DNA from: an uncultured bacterium
GTDB lineage: Bacteria > Verrucomicrobiota > Kiritimatiellia > RFP12 > UBA1067
DNA length: 64,000 bases
Assembly: GCA_902799955.1 (NCBI GenBank)
Contig: CADCCQ010000005.1
Location: 1-64,000 of the forward strand
Direction: 5' to 3'
In this document: piece after piece, positions 24,281 through 33,950 of the stretch
Layout: each line of letters opens with the position of its first letter
Numbering within the stretch: the first letter of the stretch is position 1
Translations under genes and position numbers: made by a program
Notes under the pieces: generated by a model
What the model was told of the DNA's origin: nothing
Databases searched by the model: none
What the model saw: the letters and a program-made list of their open reading frames with translations, nothing else

Positions 24281-25372
24281 CTATGGCGCGCTGGAGAAAG
24301 CCATCGGCAGGATCATGGGCGGAGAGACCCCGTCGCCCGCGTCGGATACGAGCAGCACGCTCAGCCTGCCGTCCGGAAGGCGCGGCCCAAGGCAGATGCC
24401 CTCGTAGTTGCCAAACGCCAAGACAGGGCCGCCGCACGACGCAAGCTTGACCTTCTTCGCGCTTGTCGCGACTCGCGAGCCCTTCACATGCGGAGCTTCC
24501 ACGTGGTAGACGTCGAAGGAAAGGCGTGCCGTGGCCGCAGCCCTCAGGCGATTCTTCCCGCCGAAGCTCAGTTCGCGCTCCAGCACAAGCAGCGAACCAT
24601 CCGGCAGCGCACACAATCCCGAAACGCCGCGGCGTCCCCTGCCTCGATAGTCGAATGGCTGGCTCCAGGCGTCGGTCGTGTATGGGCACTCGCCCGCAAG
24701 CGCGAAATCCCCCTTCGCCTCCGGGCGCGTGTACTTCAAGAGCCGCACCGTGGTGCCGCCGGACGGAGACGAGCGCGGCCCGTCGCAAGCAAGGGCCTCC
24801 TCCGTGCAGGTCCACAACGTCCTGCCGTCCGGGCTCAGCGTCAGCGATTCTATGCCCAGGTTCGGGCGGGGCTTGCGCAGCTCCCTGGGCAACGGCAACA
24901 TGCGCACGGCGGAGCCGTCCGCGACTCGGTACTCCTTCACCGTGCAGCGGGACTCGTCCGCCGCCCACACGGTGCCGGCGGCGGCGTCGAACGCCACGGC
25001 CTCCAGGTCATGCGCCCCGGCGAGCGGAATGCGGCTGGCTGGCGGCGGGATGGAACAGGAAACGACCGAGAGGCCGTTGGCGGACAGCTCTATCGTCATC
25101 GGATAGAGTCCGACTTCGCCGGTGGACGCGTCGTCGGAGACGGCGTAGTACTTGTTGCCACCCGCCCAGGTGATGCCGCTCAGGCTGGCCGGCAGCACGG
25201 AACGGCGAAAAGGCGCGCCGACGGCAAGCGTGGGCCCGCCATGCCGTGCCCGCGCAATACCGTGCGCCGACTCGCGACTTGGCAGCACAGGCCGGCCCTC
25301 ATTCCGCGCCTGCGCCGGAAACGCCGCAGAAAGCGCAACGGCGAGAAGTACATGACATGAAATCGTATGCAT
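24281..25372 (-). CDS. Secreted phytase-esterase-like protein (PF13449 type)
   Basis: A 363-residue exported protein. The signal peptide is MHTISCHVLLAVALSAAFPAQA. The body fits the 'esterase-like activity of phytase' family: LSGITWAGGNKYYAVSDDAS, HDLEAVAFDAAAGTVWAADE, PNLGIESLTLSPDGRTLWTC, GVSGLCALPDGSLLVLERE and FGNYEGICLGPRLPDGR, i.e. a six-bladed propeller with repeated G-E--- and DGR turns. Members are periplasmic or secreted with poorly known substrates. Residues about 25-55 look low in conservation. AAAGGGAAA precedes the ATG at 25372. It lies 36 nt after dinB. Confidence 0.78.
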   Translation of the reverse strand: MHTISCHVLLAVALSAAFPAQARNEGRPVLPSRESAHGIARARHGGPTLAVGAPFRRSVLPASLSGITWAGGNKYYAVSDDASTGEVGLYPMTIELSANGLSVVSCSIPPPASRIPLAGAHDLEAVAFDAAAGTVWAADESRCTVKEYRVADGSAVRMLPLPRELRKPRPNLGIESLTLSPDGRTLWTCTEEALACDGPRSSPSGGTTVRLLKYTRPEAKGDFALAGECPYTTDAWSQPFDYRGRGRRGVSGLCALPDGSLLVLERELSFGGKNRLRAAATARLSFDVYHVEAPHVKGSRVATSAKKVKLASCGGPVLAFGNYEGICLGPRLPDGRLSVLLVSDAGDGVSPPMILPMAFSSAP

Positions 25373-25408
25373 AAAATTGTTTCCCTTTGGATTCCTTCAG
25401 CACATACA

Positions 25409-26626
25409 TTACTCCCGTCTCCCATGCCGTCCCGATGTCTGCACGGAAGGAACCGCGGAGAGGACGCCGACGGACGGGATCCTGTCCAGGACATCGGCGA
25501 TACGCTCGCGCTTATCGCGCTCCGCGGCGGCTGGCGACGGGAAGAGCGAAGGCTCGGGGTCATCCGGCTCGAACACGATGTCCGTCACGCCAAAGCCGAC
25601 AAGCCTCACGACGCGCCGCGCGCCCTGCGGCCATTCGCGGTCGAAGAGCTCCAGCGCCTTGTGGCGGAACGTTATGTCGTCGCGCGCGGGGAGTTCGAAC
25701 CTCGCCTGGCGGGTGATCGTGTTGAACGCGCCATCGCGCAGCTTCAGTTTCGCCGTGCGCGCCCACCGCGTCTCGCGCCGGAAGCGCCGCGCCACCTCGC
25801 CGACAAGCTCGACAAGCGAGGACCGGACCTCCTCGCGGTCCGTGGCGTCCACGGGGAACGTCAGTTCGCGCGACACGCTCTTCTCCGCCGCCCCTTCCCA
25901 GTCCACCGGCGAGTCGTCCCTCCCGAACGACTCGTCAATCAGCTGCTTCGCCGCCGCGACGCCGATGATCCGCGAAAGGAACCTCGGATCGGCCCTCTGT
26001 ATGTCGCCGCACGTGCGGAATCCGTATTTGTTCAGGATTTCGCCAGTCTTCTTCCCGACGCCCCACAGCGTCTTCACGGGCTTCAGCGCCAGCCAGCGGG
26101 CGATTCCCTCGGGGTCGAACGGCGTCTCGAAGAGTCCGTCGGGCTTCGCCTCCTCGCTGGCGATCTTTGCGAGGAGCCTGTTTGGCGCAAGGCCGACGGA
26201 ACAGGTGAGCGAACAGACTTCGCGGATCTCGCGCCTCAGGCTCTCGCCGAGCGCACGGGCCGTCCCGAAGAGATGCACGGTTCCCGTCACGTCGAGAAAC
26301 GCCTCGTCCACCGAGACGCCCTCAACAAACGGGGAGTAGTGCTCGAACACCTCGAACGCCTTGTCCGACGCCTCCTGGTACGCCTTCATCCTCGGCTTGA
26401 CGAATATCCCGTGCGGACACAGCGCGTACGCCGTGCGCGACGGCATCGCAGAGTGGACTCCGAACTTCCTGGCCTCGTAGGAGCACGTCGACACGACGCC
26501 GCGCTCGTGCGGCCCCGCGCCGACGATAACCGGCTTCCCGCGCAGCTCTGGGTTGTCGCGCTGCTCGACCGATGCGAAGAACGCATCCATGTCAACGTGA
26601 AGGACCGTCATCGGCGCAGCCGCCAT
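25409..26626 (-). CDS. dinB: DNA polymerase IV (Y family)
   Basis: A 405-residue translesion polymerase. The catalytic carboxylates are in VLHVDMDAFFASVE and EGVSVDEAFLDV. The steric-gate region SYEARKFGVHSAMPS, the HhH segment LWGVGKKTGEIL and a little-finger domain (SRELTFPVDATDRE) follow. The C-terminus extends about 50 residues beyond the little finger (SLFPSPAAAERDKRER), without a clear beta-clamp motif. The start is 26626 or 26611 (MTVLHVDMD); neither has a strong ribosome site. Its place inside a glycan cluster appears to be chance, with only 10 nt separating it from the upstream gene. Confidence 0.95.
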   Translation of the reverse strand: MAAAPMTVLHVDMDAFFASVEQRDNPELRGKPVIVGAGPHERGVVSTCSYEARKFGVHSAMPSRTAYALCPHGIFVKPRMKAYQEASDKAFEVFEHYSPFVEGVSVDEAFLDVTGTVHLFGTARALGESLRREIREVCSLTCSVGLAPNRLLAKIASEEAKPDGLFETPFDPEGIARWLALKPVKTLWGVGKKTGEILNKYGFRTCGDIQRADPRFLSRIIGVAAAKQLIDESFGRDDSPVDWEGAAEKSVSRELTFPVDATDREEVRSSLVELVGEVARRFRRETRWARTAKLKLRDGAFNTITRQARFELPARDDITFRHKALELFDREWPQGARRVVRLVGFGVTDIVFEPDDPEPSLFPSPAAAERDKRERIADVLDRIPSVGVLSAVPSVQTSGRHGRRE

Positions 26627-26636
26627 TCGCCACAGG

Positions 26637-29600
26637 TCATTTCACGTCGCCAAACACGTAAAGCCTTATCGAATCAGCCGCGAGCGGACCCGTGGTGCCT
26701 TCCCCGGCGGGCGCGAAGACGCCCTTCGGCCTGCCGAGACCGGTGATGAAGACGGAGACGGGCTTGTTCGTGATGTTCCACACGCACACGGCGCTCGTGC
26801 CGTCATCGGCGATGAAGCGCTTGGCGACTACTCTGTTCCGACATGTGATCCCTTCGTCGTCCACGAACCTGCCGCGCAGGAGGTACTTCGCGTGCGTGCG
26901 CTGGAAGTCGCCCACGGCCTTCATGTACGCGCTCGCGACGGCCGGCGGCTCGGCGTGCATCGCCTGAAGAGAAGGCAGGTTCCGAGCGCGTACGTGCGGT
27001 CGGGCATGTAGCGGATCTCGATCTCGTGCCGCAGGCCGAACACGGCGGCGTAGTTCACGAAGGAGCGGAGCGTCATCGGCGTGGGGTTGCGCGTGGTGGT
27101 GACGAGTTCCGGGAACGTGTAGCGGAAGAGCTCGGGGAACGGCTCGGCATTCGCGCGCGACGTGGCGCGGCTCGCCTTCAGCGCATTAACGTCGCTCATG
27201 AACGAGCCGGGCTGGCACGCGTGGAACATGCCGACGGTGTCGAGAAGCCCGTCGTGGAGACCCTCGGTGAAGACGGCGAAGTCCTTGTCGGTCGCGTGCA
27301 TTTCGTCCGCGATGCGGCGGACGAATCCGGGACGATCCTCGCAGTGGCTGGTCCACGGGACGGGATGTCCGTGCCCTTTGCCCCAGCACTCGAACGGCGT
27401 CGTCACGCCCAGCTGGTCGTAGAGGATCGCGTCCGCGCCGAAGCTCCGCGCCTGCCGGGCGAGCGCGAGCATCCGGTCGTGCCACGGCGCGGCGTGCAGG
27501 CAACCGAGGGCGAACTGGTAGACGGGGATGTCCTTGTACTTGTGGTACGTCTGGATGTACGGCGAACCGTCGCGCTTGCGAATGGCGATCTTCTCGCCGT
27601 GTTCGCCCCAGAACTTCGTCGCGCCGATCTGCTGGAGCTGTCCGTTCGCGTAGATGCACACGCGGATGCCGCGCCGGTGCGCCTCGGCGATGCCGGCCTT
27701 GAGCGCCGGCGCGCCGCCCATCTTCGGGTCGGCGTCGTAGTCGGGATAGAGGTGGTCGTGTCCGCCCACGGTCCAGCCGAAGAGCCCGATGGAGTTGAGT
27801 CCGTTGCGCTCCGCGACGTCGCAGAGCTTCGGGATGTCGGTGTAGGGCCACATCAGCTCCTCGTTCTGCTGCTTCATGATGACGAGCAGCCAGCCCGTGA
27901 GGTCGCGCGTCCAGTCCGGCGCGGCGGACCTCACCGCCTTGTGCGCGGAGTCGAACCAGGCGCGGTAGCGCTTCGCCGCAGCGTGCCAGTCGCCGTCGAC
28001 CTTCTCGAACACCGTCTCGGGGAGCGCCCACTTGTCGCCCGCGCGGATGGACACCGGATGGCGGAAGCGCACGTCGGTTTTCTTCGCGCGGTTATACCAC
28101 CTGACGCCGATGCGCTTGAAGCGCTCCTGGGCGTCATGCACGGCCGCGTACCATGTGCCGTTTCCCGTGTCGATCGCGATCCACGGCATCGAGAGGTGGC
28201 GCGAGGGATAGGGGCTTGTCTCGAGGTACATGATCTCGTTGGACTTCTTCTCCCACGGTTCGAGCTTCTTCTGGTCGGTCGGGAAGTAGTTGAGGCGGCG
28301 TCCGAACCCGGCGGGGATGTAGATGTGCGCCTTGGCGGGGTCGAGGGCGACCGCGTCGAGCTTCGGCCCGTTGAACATCGTCACGCGCACGCGCTTGTCG
28401 TTGTTCTCCACGACGCCCGAATAGGCTTTCCCGGACGGCGTGTCGCACACGTTCACGACCACCTTCATGTCAAGCGTCCTACCGTCGCACGTGAGCGGGC
28501 CATACACGAGCCTGTCGCCCTCCCTGCGGCACTTCTGCTTCACGCTCTCCACCACAAGCGGCGCCTTCTCGCCATCGACCTCGACCTCCATGTTCCAGAA
28601 TACCTTTTCCGGGGCATAGACAATCTTCACATTGTCGAACTCCGCGTTCTTGATGTCCTTGAACACCTCCTGCGCCGTCTTTTTCGCGCCTTCGTCGATC
28701 TCGAAGACGACGTCGCTGAAGCGCCAGTCGCGGACGTTGTTCCGCTCGTGGAAGCTGACGCGCGGCAGGTTCGGCGACTTGAAGCGGCAGTGCGAGAAGG
28801 AGATGTTCCTGATGTAGTCAACACGCTGGTTGCCGCCGATGGAGATTTCGAAAGGCGTGCGGGAACCGAATACCGTCATGTTCGAGAAGTGGATGTTCTC
28901 CGCATAGAACGGCAGCCGTTCCGAAAGCGGGGGCGGGACGAGTCCGCGTCCGCGCGGCGGGTCCATGTACTCCCTCGGCGCGGGCGGCTCGGGCGGCAGC
29001 GTGAAGCCGACGCCGGCGCGGGAAATCGTGCTCACGATGTTGTTCACCGTGATGTCGCGCACGGGGCCGTCTCCCGTCCAGCCGATGCGGATCGCGAACG
29101 CGCCGTAGGAGTTGAGGATGCAGTTGTTCACGACCACGCGCTCGCAGGGACGCGGCTTCTTCATCTGTTCCTGGTGCGTGCGCAGGATGAGCGCGTCGTC
29201 CTGCGAATGGACGATGCAGTCGCTCACCGTCACGTCGCGGCAGCCGCCGAAGTGGAGTCCGTCGCCGTTGGGGAAGCGCCTGTCCGCCTCGATGCGCACG
29301 CCGCGCACGCCCACGCGTTCGCAGTCGAGGAACCACGTGCTCCACCCGGCGGGATGCAGGATCAGCACGTCGTCGAGGCGCACGTCGCTGCAGCCCACGA
29401 AGAACACGCAGCGTCCCGTGATGTTCGTGTGGCTGTTGCGGAACCAGCGGTAGCCGGTCCAGTTGTTATGATTCTCCTCGTGGTGGAACTTCTCCGCGTT
29501 GCCGTCGATCGTGCCCGCGCCGGTGATGGCGACGTTCGTCTGGCCGACTGCGTAGAACATCGCGCGGCGGTTGAAGCGCGGGGAACGCTCGGCGTTCCAC

Positions 29601-29905
29601 ACGGCGTTCGTCTCGAACACGGGGTACTTGAGCGGATCCTCTCCGCCGAGTAGCGTCGCGCCGCGTTCGACGTGCAGCTCGACGTTGCTCTTGAGGTTGA
29701 GGGTATAGGTCACGTACTTGCCGCCGGCGGGCACGATGACGCGTCCGCCGCCCTTCGCGGCGCAGTCGTCGATCGCCTTCTGTATGGCGGTGGTGTTGTC
29801 CGTCGCGCCGTCCGGCTTCGCGCCGTAGCGGGTCGCGTCATACTCCGCGGCCGTGGCGCACAATGCGGCAACCGCCGCCGTCAATGCTGCAACTGCACTC
29901 TTCAT
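26637..29905 (-). pseudogene. Secreted pectinase-fold plus DUF6259 glycosidase, frameshifted near its end
   Basis: The N-terminal ~520 residues form a right-handed beta-helix of GH28/pectate-lyase-3 type (YGAKPDGATDNTTAIQKAI, ITGAGTIDGN, RFPNGDGLHFGGC, SQDDALIL). The usual GHG of polygalacturonase is not seen. The second half is a DUF6259 barrel (NSIGLFGWTVGGHDHLYPDY, IRVCIYANGQL, DAILYDQLGVT, CEDRPGFVRRIADEM). The frame breaks at about 26976-26983. The continuation (LPSLQAMHAEPPAVASAYMK to LYVFGDVK) is in the next frame, ending at 26637. Adding one base restores 1,089 residues. AAAGGAG precedes the ATG at 29905. The break may be a real mutation or an assembly error. Confidence 0.82.
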
Positions 29906-29971
29906 CCGGCTCTCCTTTCCACGTTCACTTTACCACCATCCGCGCCATGGGCGCACCGACTTCCAGCGACG

Positions 29972-30427
29972 TCACTTTCCGCCCTTTTTCTTCGGCGGCT
30001 CCGGCTTGAGGATCATGCACTGGGTTCGGACCTCGTGTCGGTTGACGAGGAAGAGGCTCCACGCCAGGCTGTTGTCCTCTGTCGTCTTCAGATGCGTAAT
30101 CCGATGGGAACCGACGACGTCCAGCGCATGCTTCAGCGAACGGAGGTTGTTGTCTATCGTCGCCTTGTCCGCGAACAGCTCCACGTTGAATTCGTCCACG
30201 ACGTCATTGTTCCCCTCGGTCCACGGAAGCCCCGTGCAAAGCGGGATGCACCAGAGAAGCTGGTAGGAGAAGTTCTGCGTGACGAACGACGCGAGCGGCA
30301 CCTCGCCGTCGTTCACCGGGATGTTCGACTTCCACCGGGCTATCTCCGAATACGAGCTGCAGCCCGTGAACGAAAGGACGACGGCGGCAAAGGACAGCGC
30401 CGCGAGGGTTTTTCCGATGATTCTCAT
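29972..30427 (-). CDS. Small predicted lipoprotein, unknown function
   Basis: A 151-residue protein with a lipoprotein signal (LAALSFAAVVLSFTGC; cysteine near residue 23). It was followed through IPVNDGEVPLASFVTQNFSYQLLWCIPLCTGLPW to a basic tail (KPEPPKKKGGK). The mid region LWCIPLCTGLPWTEG resembles MFWTIPLVSGDLRWDTG in the neighbouring gene at 30439, so the two are distant paralogues. AAGGAGG lies just before the ATG at 30427. Located in the envelope by inference; no known domain. Confidence 0.7.
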   Translation of the reverse strand: MRIIGKTLAALSFAAVVLSFTGCSSYSEIARWKSNIPVNDGEVPLASFVTQNFSYQLLWCIPLCTGLPWTEGNNDVVDEFNVELFADKATIDNNLRSLKHALDVVGSHRITHLKTTEDNSLAWSLFLVNRHEVRTQCMILKPEPPKKKGGK

Positions 30428-30438
30428 TTCCTGCCTCC

Positions 30439-30909
30439 TTATTTTGCCTTCGCCTTGCGCGGCACGAGGACCGCGGACACGCTCATGTGAGACGAACCGA
30501 ACAACGCCCCGATCACGCCCGAGTAGCTCGCCCCGGCGTACGTGCAGTCGGAGTCGCTGAAGTAGACCTCGGCGAGGTCGCAGTTGCGGCGTTCGGCGAT
30601 CTTGTGCAGGGCGTTCTGGAGCTCCTGGTAGCCGACCTGGTCCTGGAAGAACGAGGTGCCGCCCCTGATCTCGCCCGACCCCGTATCCCAGCGAAGGTCG
30701 CCGGAGACGAGCGGAATCGTCCAGAACATGTAGTACCCCGACGTGGTTATCGCCACGGCCTGTCCCGACGCTGCGTTTTCCGACCCTTCCACGGCGACGC
30801 CATTCAGCGCCCCCGGGGATGAATAGTTGACCGTTGCACATCCCGACACCATCGCGGCAAGCACAACCGCAAGCCCCGCAAGAGCGGGCCCCTTCGCTTT
30901 ATCCTTCAT
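30439..30909 (-). CDS. Small predicted lipoprotein, paralogue of neighbour
   Basis: A 156-residue protein with a lipobox (VVLAAMVSGC). The mature part carries MFWTIPLVSGDLRWDTGSGEIRG and a helical segment NALHKIAERRNCDLAEVYFSDSD, then a hydrophobic VIGALFGSSHMSVSAVLV and a basic end. The IP-L-SG--RWD motif is shared with the next gene, suggesting a tandem duplication. Start at 30909 with GAAAGG upstream. It is driven by a strong promoter at 31044-31072, with a leader of about 130 nt in which no riboswitch was recognised. Confidence 0.7.
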   Translation of the reverse strand: MKDKAKGPALAGLAVVLAAMVSGCATVNYSSPGALNGVAVEGSENAASGQAVAITTSGYYMFWTIPLVSGDLRWDTGSGEIRGGTSFFQDQVGYQELQNALHKIAERRNCDLAEVYFSDSDCTYAGASYSGVIGALFGSSHMSVSAVLVPRKAKAK

Positions 30910-31043
30910 CTCAGCCTTTCCGACTTTATGGGGCAAATGCGCCGTTGCGCACCGTCCCGACATGGCGGAAACCGCGCGCCTGCCACCCGGCCGACGCCAG
31001 CCTGCCAAAAACACGACAACCAAATGTCATCTTCCCTATGTAC

Positions 31044-31072
31044 ATTATACCAAATGGCGGCGCGAAGTTCAA
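31044..31072 (-). promoter_or_regulatory. Strong promoter of the lipoprotein pair
   Basis: -35 TTGAAC (31067-31072), 17-nt spacer ending in TGG, -10 TATAAT (31044-31049). It lies between the CE7 esterase stop (31115) and the lipoprotein start (30909). Confidence 0.85.
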
Positions 31073-31114
31073 TTACGATCTCTCCCAGCCCCCTCGGCAT
31101 TGCGTTCTCCTTGT

Positions 31115-32422
31115 TCACTTGGTCTGGTCGAAGAGCCACTTGTCGAGCCCGGCGGTGAGCCAGCCGTGGCCCTTGCCGGACAGCAGCACCAACTTCTTGT
31201 CCTCCGAGGCGATCTCGTTGAACGCGGCGATGCCGCCAACGGTCTGGCAGTTGTCGTCCGCCGTACCGTAGACCATCCTCACAGGCGTCCTGATCATCCG
31301 CGCGAAGTTGCAGTTGTCGTGGTACGGCGCGTTCCTCTCCGCCGCCGCGATGTTCTCAGGCTTCTGGTTCATGATGTGCGAGCTTCCCGGCTGGCGGCCC
31401 GCCCGATATGCGAGCATGTCGCACTTGTTGGGGCACAGGATAAGGGACTTCGAGAACTTCCCCCACATCGCGGTGAGGTAGAGCCCGAAGCCGCCTCCCT
31501 GGCTGCACCCGTAGTAGACGAAGTGCGCCGGGTCGGCGTACGGCTCGTGCGCGAGCCAGTCTATGGCGCGCGTCATGCCGACGATGTCGCGGTGGTAGAA
31601 CGGCGCCTCGCGGCTCTTCGCGTACCCGACGTACTGGTAGCGCGGCTCGCCGGCCCTCGTCGCGTAGTCGTTGAACCACTTCTTGAAGCGGGCGTGGTAC
31701 TCTGCGTCGGTGCCGGTGATCGGAATGCCGTGCACGTTCATCAGCAGCGTAATCCAATCCTTGCGCAGAAGCTGCCGACTGGAGGGGAACACCGTCCGGG
31801 TCCCGGGGCCCGCGCCCGGCACGTTCACCATGGCCGGGAACCTTCCCTCGCCTTTCGGAACGTACAGCAGGCCGTATATCCGCCCTCCGCCAAACGTCGC
31901 GAAGCTCACGTAGTACGCCTTGTGGCCTTCAGTGTCGAGCTTCGGCGCGGGGGTCTTCTCAACCGCGATCGGCACCTCGCGCTCAAGGCGCGCGAGCTCG
32001 CCGCGCCAGTACGACTCGAAATCCGGCGGACACGGCGTGAACGGCTCGATGTGCTCTATGCCAAAGATGGCCCGGTCGAACCCGCGCTTCACGCCCTTCC
32101 CCTCGACATAGAACCGCATGGAGCCGGGCGTCGAGCGCGTCAGCTCGAACTTCACGGGCCATTCACGGGAGAGGTCCGCCGTGCGCCGCATCACGACGTT
32201 CGTCCATCCGTCGTCGGCCCACACGTCCACGACGCCCTTGCGGATGGCCCTGCCGGCGCCGTCGACGACCCTCGCCTCGACGACCGCGGTCGCGCCGACC
32301 GCGTATGTGTTGTCGGGCGAGTCCGCCTTGAACATGACGCGGTTCGCCGCCGCGTAGCCCGTCTGACACAGCTGCGACGCGGCGACCGCCGCCGCGCCGA
32401 TGGTATATGCAACTCCCTTCAA
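31115..32422 (-). CDS. Secreted acetyl xylan esterase (CE7/AXE1 type)
   Basis: A 435-residue alpha/beta hydrolase that deacetylates xylan or related oligosaccharides. The N-terminal half has an immunoglobulin-like extension (DSPDNTYAVGATAVVEARVVD), and the CE7 domain begins near ESYWRGELARLERE. The catalytic serine is in YYGCSQGGGFGL (GxSQG), the aspartate in YGTADDNC and the histidine in SGKGHGWL. The likely start is TTG at 32422: GGGAGGT lies 6 nt upstream and a signal peptide follows (YTIGAAAVAASQLCQTGYA). A longer TTG start at 32470 falls inside the repeat element. It clusters with the other glycan enzymes. Confidence 0.85.
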   Translation of the reverse strand: MKGVAYTIGAAAVAASQLCQTGYAAANRVMFKADSPDNTYAVGATAVVEARVVDGAGRAIRKGVVDVWADDGWTNVVMRRTADLSREWPVKFELTRSTPGSMRFYVEGKGVKRGFDRAIFGIEHIEPFTPCPPDFESYWRGELARLEREVPIAVEKTPAPKLDTEGHKAYYVSFATFGGGRIYGLLYVPKGEGRFPAMVNVPGAGPGTRTVFPSSRQLLRKDWITLLMNVHGIPITGTDAEYHARFKKWFNDYATRAGEPRYQYVGYAKSREAPFYHRDIVGMTRAIDWLAHEPYADPAHFVYYGCSQGGGFGLYLTAMWGKFSKSLILCPNKCDMLAYRAGRQPGSSHIMNQKPENIAAAERNAPYHDNCNFARMIRTPVRMVYGTADDNCQTVGGIAAFNEIASEDKKLVLLSGKGHGWLTAGLDKWLFDQTK

Positions 32423-32468
32423 TTTGCACCTCCCTCTATGCAGTTTTGATTTCAGGTCTATCAGGTTC

Positions 32469-32519
32469 AAAATGGATAATGGCTATTCCCATAATCCCAT
32501 AATTCCACAATTGCACAAT
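32469..32519 (-). repeat. Interspersed element: four 8-mers plus core (copy 2, inverted)
   Basis: 8-mers CCCATAAT twice, TCCACAAT and TGCACAAT (32488-32519) adjoin a core that on the minus strand reads AATAGCCATTATCCATT. This matches the cores at 11853 and 34949. It lies just upstream of the CE7 esterase. Confidence 0.82.
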
Positions 32520-32534
32520 CCAGCAACCCTCCGG

Positions 32535-32804
32535 TCATATCCAGAGACATAGCCAGACGACGGCGAACACCGCCATGGCGACGAGGAAGCGCCTGCGCCT
32601 GATGTCCGTCTCCTCCTGCTTCACCGTGCGCCCGAAGTCCCTGAGGCCGCCGCCGGAGAGGTAGTGGAAGAGCCTCCAGCCGAACTTCACGCCGTCGGAC
32701 GTCTCGCACTCCGCCTCGTGGTCGGCGTCGAGGCGCCACGGCGCCTTCGACTTCGTGTAGGGGCGCCGGGTGCCCGGCATCATCGGTGAAAGCGGCGTTT
32801 CCAT
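32535..32804 (-). CDS. Small membrane protein, unknown function
   Basis: An 89-residue protein with a charged N-terminal part (TRRPYTKSKAPWRLDADHEAECETSDG) and one C-terminal membrane helix (RFLVAMAVFAVVWLCLWI), i.e. tail-anchored or Nin-Cout. No known family was recognised. It begins 6 nt after the LysM/TPR lipoprotein gene and ends just before the repeat element at 32469, so it is probably the last gene of the scpB operon. Confidence 0.65.
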   Translation of the reverse strand: METPLSPMMPGTRRPYTKSKAPWRLDADHEAECETSDGVKFGWRLFHYLSGGGLRDFGRTVKQEETDIRRRRFLVAMAVFAVVWLCLWI

Positions 32805-32810
32805 CGTTCG

Positions 32811-33950
32811 TCAGGGGATGTCCAGCGCCACCCCGGCCTTGACGTTGCCGTCGGACGACACCTTGGCCTTGTTCGCGTCCTGGATGCGCGTCCAGGCGGA
32901 CTTGCGTCCGTAGTATTTGAGCGCGATCATCCCGAGCGTCTCGCCCTCCTGGACGACATGGACCGTCGGGCGGCCCGGGGCGCGGGGCGTCGTTCCGCCC
33001 GGCGCGGGGTCGCCGAACTTCCTTCCGATCTCGGTGAGCTTCACCGGCGCGATGTCCTCGGGCTTCTGCTCCGGCAGAGACTGCGGGCCGCGCTTCGCCT
33101 GCGCCGCGGCCTCGCGCTCCTCCTCCTCGAAGAGGGCCTTCGCGTCCGGGTTGACGGTCAGCGGACGCTGCCCGTCGTCCGGCGGCTGCTCGACCTTGAC
33201 GACACGAGGCTTCGCGGCGTCGTCCTCCGGCGTCGCGGCCGCCGCGACGTTCACGGGGCGCGGCGCGCCGGCCGCCTCGCCATTGCCGGGGTCGATGGGC
33301 TTCACCACGCGCGGCCTTTCCGCGGCGTCTTCCTGCGGCGCGGCGGGCTTTACGGCGACCGGCGCCGGCGCGGGGGCCGTCGCCTCGTCCTCGTCCTCGC
33401 CCATGCGCTTCAGGACGGCCTTGAGCTTAGCGTTCTCCCTCTCAAGCGTCCGCAGGCTCCCCTCCGCCTCCGCGAGCTTCTTCGCCGCGTCGTCGGCGTC
33501 CTTCTCCTTGGCCGCCAGGCGGTCGCGGACCATGTTCAGCTCCTTCTTCAGGGCCGTGTTGTCGGAGAGGTTGTACTTCGCGGCGAACTCCGCCGCGAGG
33601 TCCTTCTGGCAGCTCTCCATGCGCTCGCGCGCGACTCGCGCCTTGTCGCTCGCCGGGGCGAGCATCAGGTACTCCCGGTAGTTGCAGATCGCGCCAAGGA
33701 AGTCGCGCTTGAAGTCCTGCATCAGGACGGCCAGGTGGAACCTCGCGCTGGAGTTGGCGGGATTGGCCTGCACAACCGCAGTGAAGCCCTCCATGGCCTC
33801 CTTGAGGCGTCCGGCGCTGTAGTCGGCCACCGCCGTGGTATAGCGCTCCTCCACGCGCTCCGCGCCGAAGTCGTCGCTCGCAACGCGGTTGCAGCCGGCG
33901 GCGACGGCGAGCGCGGCGGCCGCGGACAGGACATAAAAACTATTCCTCAT
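32811..33950 (-). CDS. LysM and TPR lipoprotein, peptidoglycan-associated
   Basis: A 379-residue envelope protein. The N-terminus has a lipobox (LALAVAAGC). Residues about 35-120 form TPR-like helices (AVADYSAGRLKEAMEGFTAV, SARFHLAVLMQDFKRDFLGA). A coiled coil follows (KKELNMVRDRLAAKEKDADD), then a long Pro/Ala/charged linker, and the C-terminal LysM domain (HVVQEGETLGMIALKYYG), which binds peptidoglycan. It could tether the outer membrane to the wall or act in cell-shape or secretion complexes. It overlaps scpB by 11 bases. Confidence 0.85.
   Translation of the reverse strand: MRNSFYVLSAAAALAVAAGCNRVASDDFGAERVEERYTTAVADYSAGRLKEAMEGFTAVVQANPANSSARFHLAVLMQDFKRDFLGAICNYREYLMLAPASDKARVARERMESCQKDLAAEFAAKYNLSDNTALKKELNMVRDRLAAKEKDADDAAKKLAEAEGSLRTLERENAKLKAVLKRMGEDEDEATAPAPAPVAVKPAAPQEDAAERPRVVKPIDPGNGEAAGAPRPVNVAAAATPEDDAAKPRVVKVEQPPDDGQRPLTVNPDAKALFEEEEREAAAQAKRGPQSLPEQKPEDIAPVKLTEIGRKFGDPAPGGTTPRAPGRPTVHVVQEGETLGMIALKYYGRKSAWTRIQDANKAKVSSDGNVKAGVALDIP

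Noticed and set aside
27026..29653. Plus-strand open frame of 875 codons opposite the pectinase-DUF6259 gene
   Set aside because: Its translation is Arg/Val/His-rich without domains. It mirrors the real minus-strand gene in a high-GC genome, a typical antisense shadow.
30910..31043. Riboswitch in the lipoprotein leader
   Set aside because: The leader is about 130 nt and GC-rich, but no known aptamer core could be recognised.
32422..32470. TTG at 32470 as start of the CE7 esterase
   Set aside because: It falls in the repeat element, lacks a ribosome site and would add residues before the signal peptide; TTG at 32422 has GGGAGGT at good spacing.
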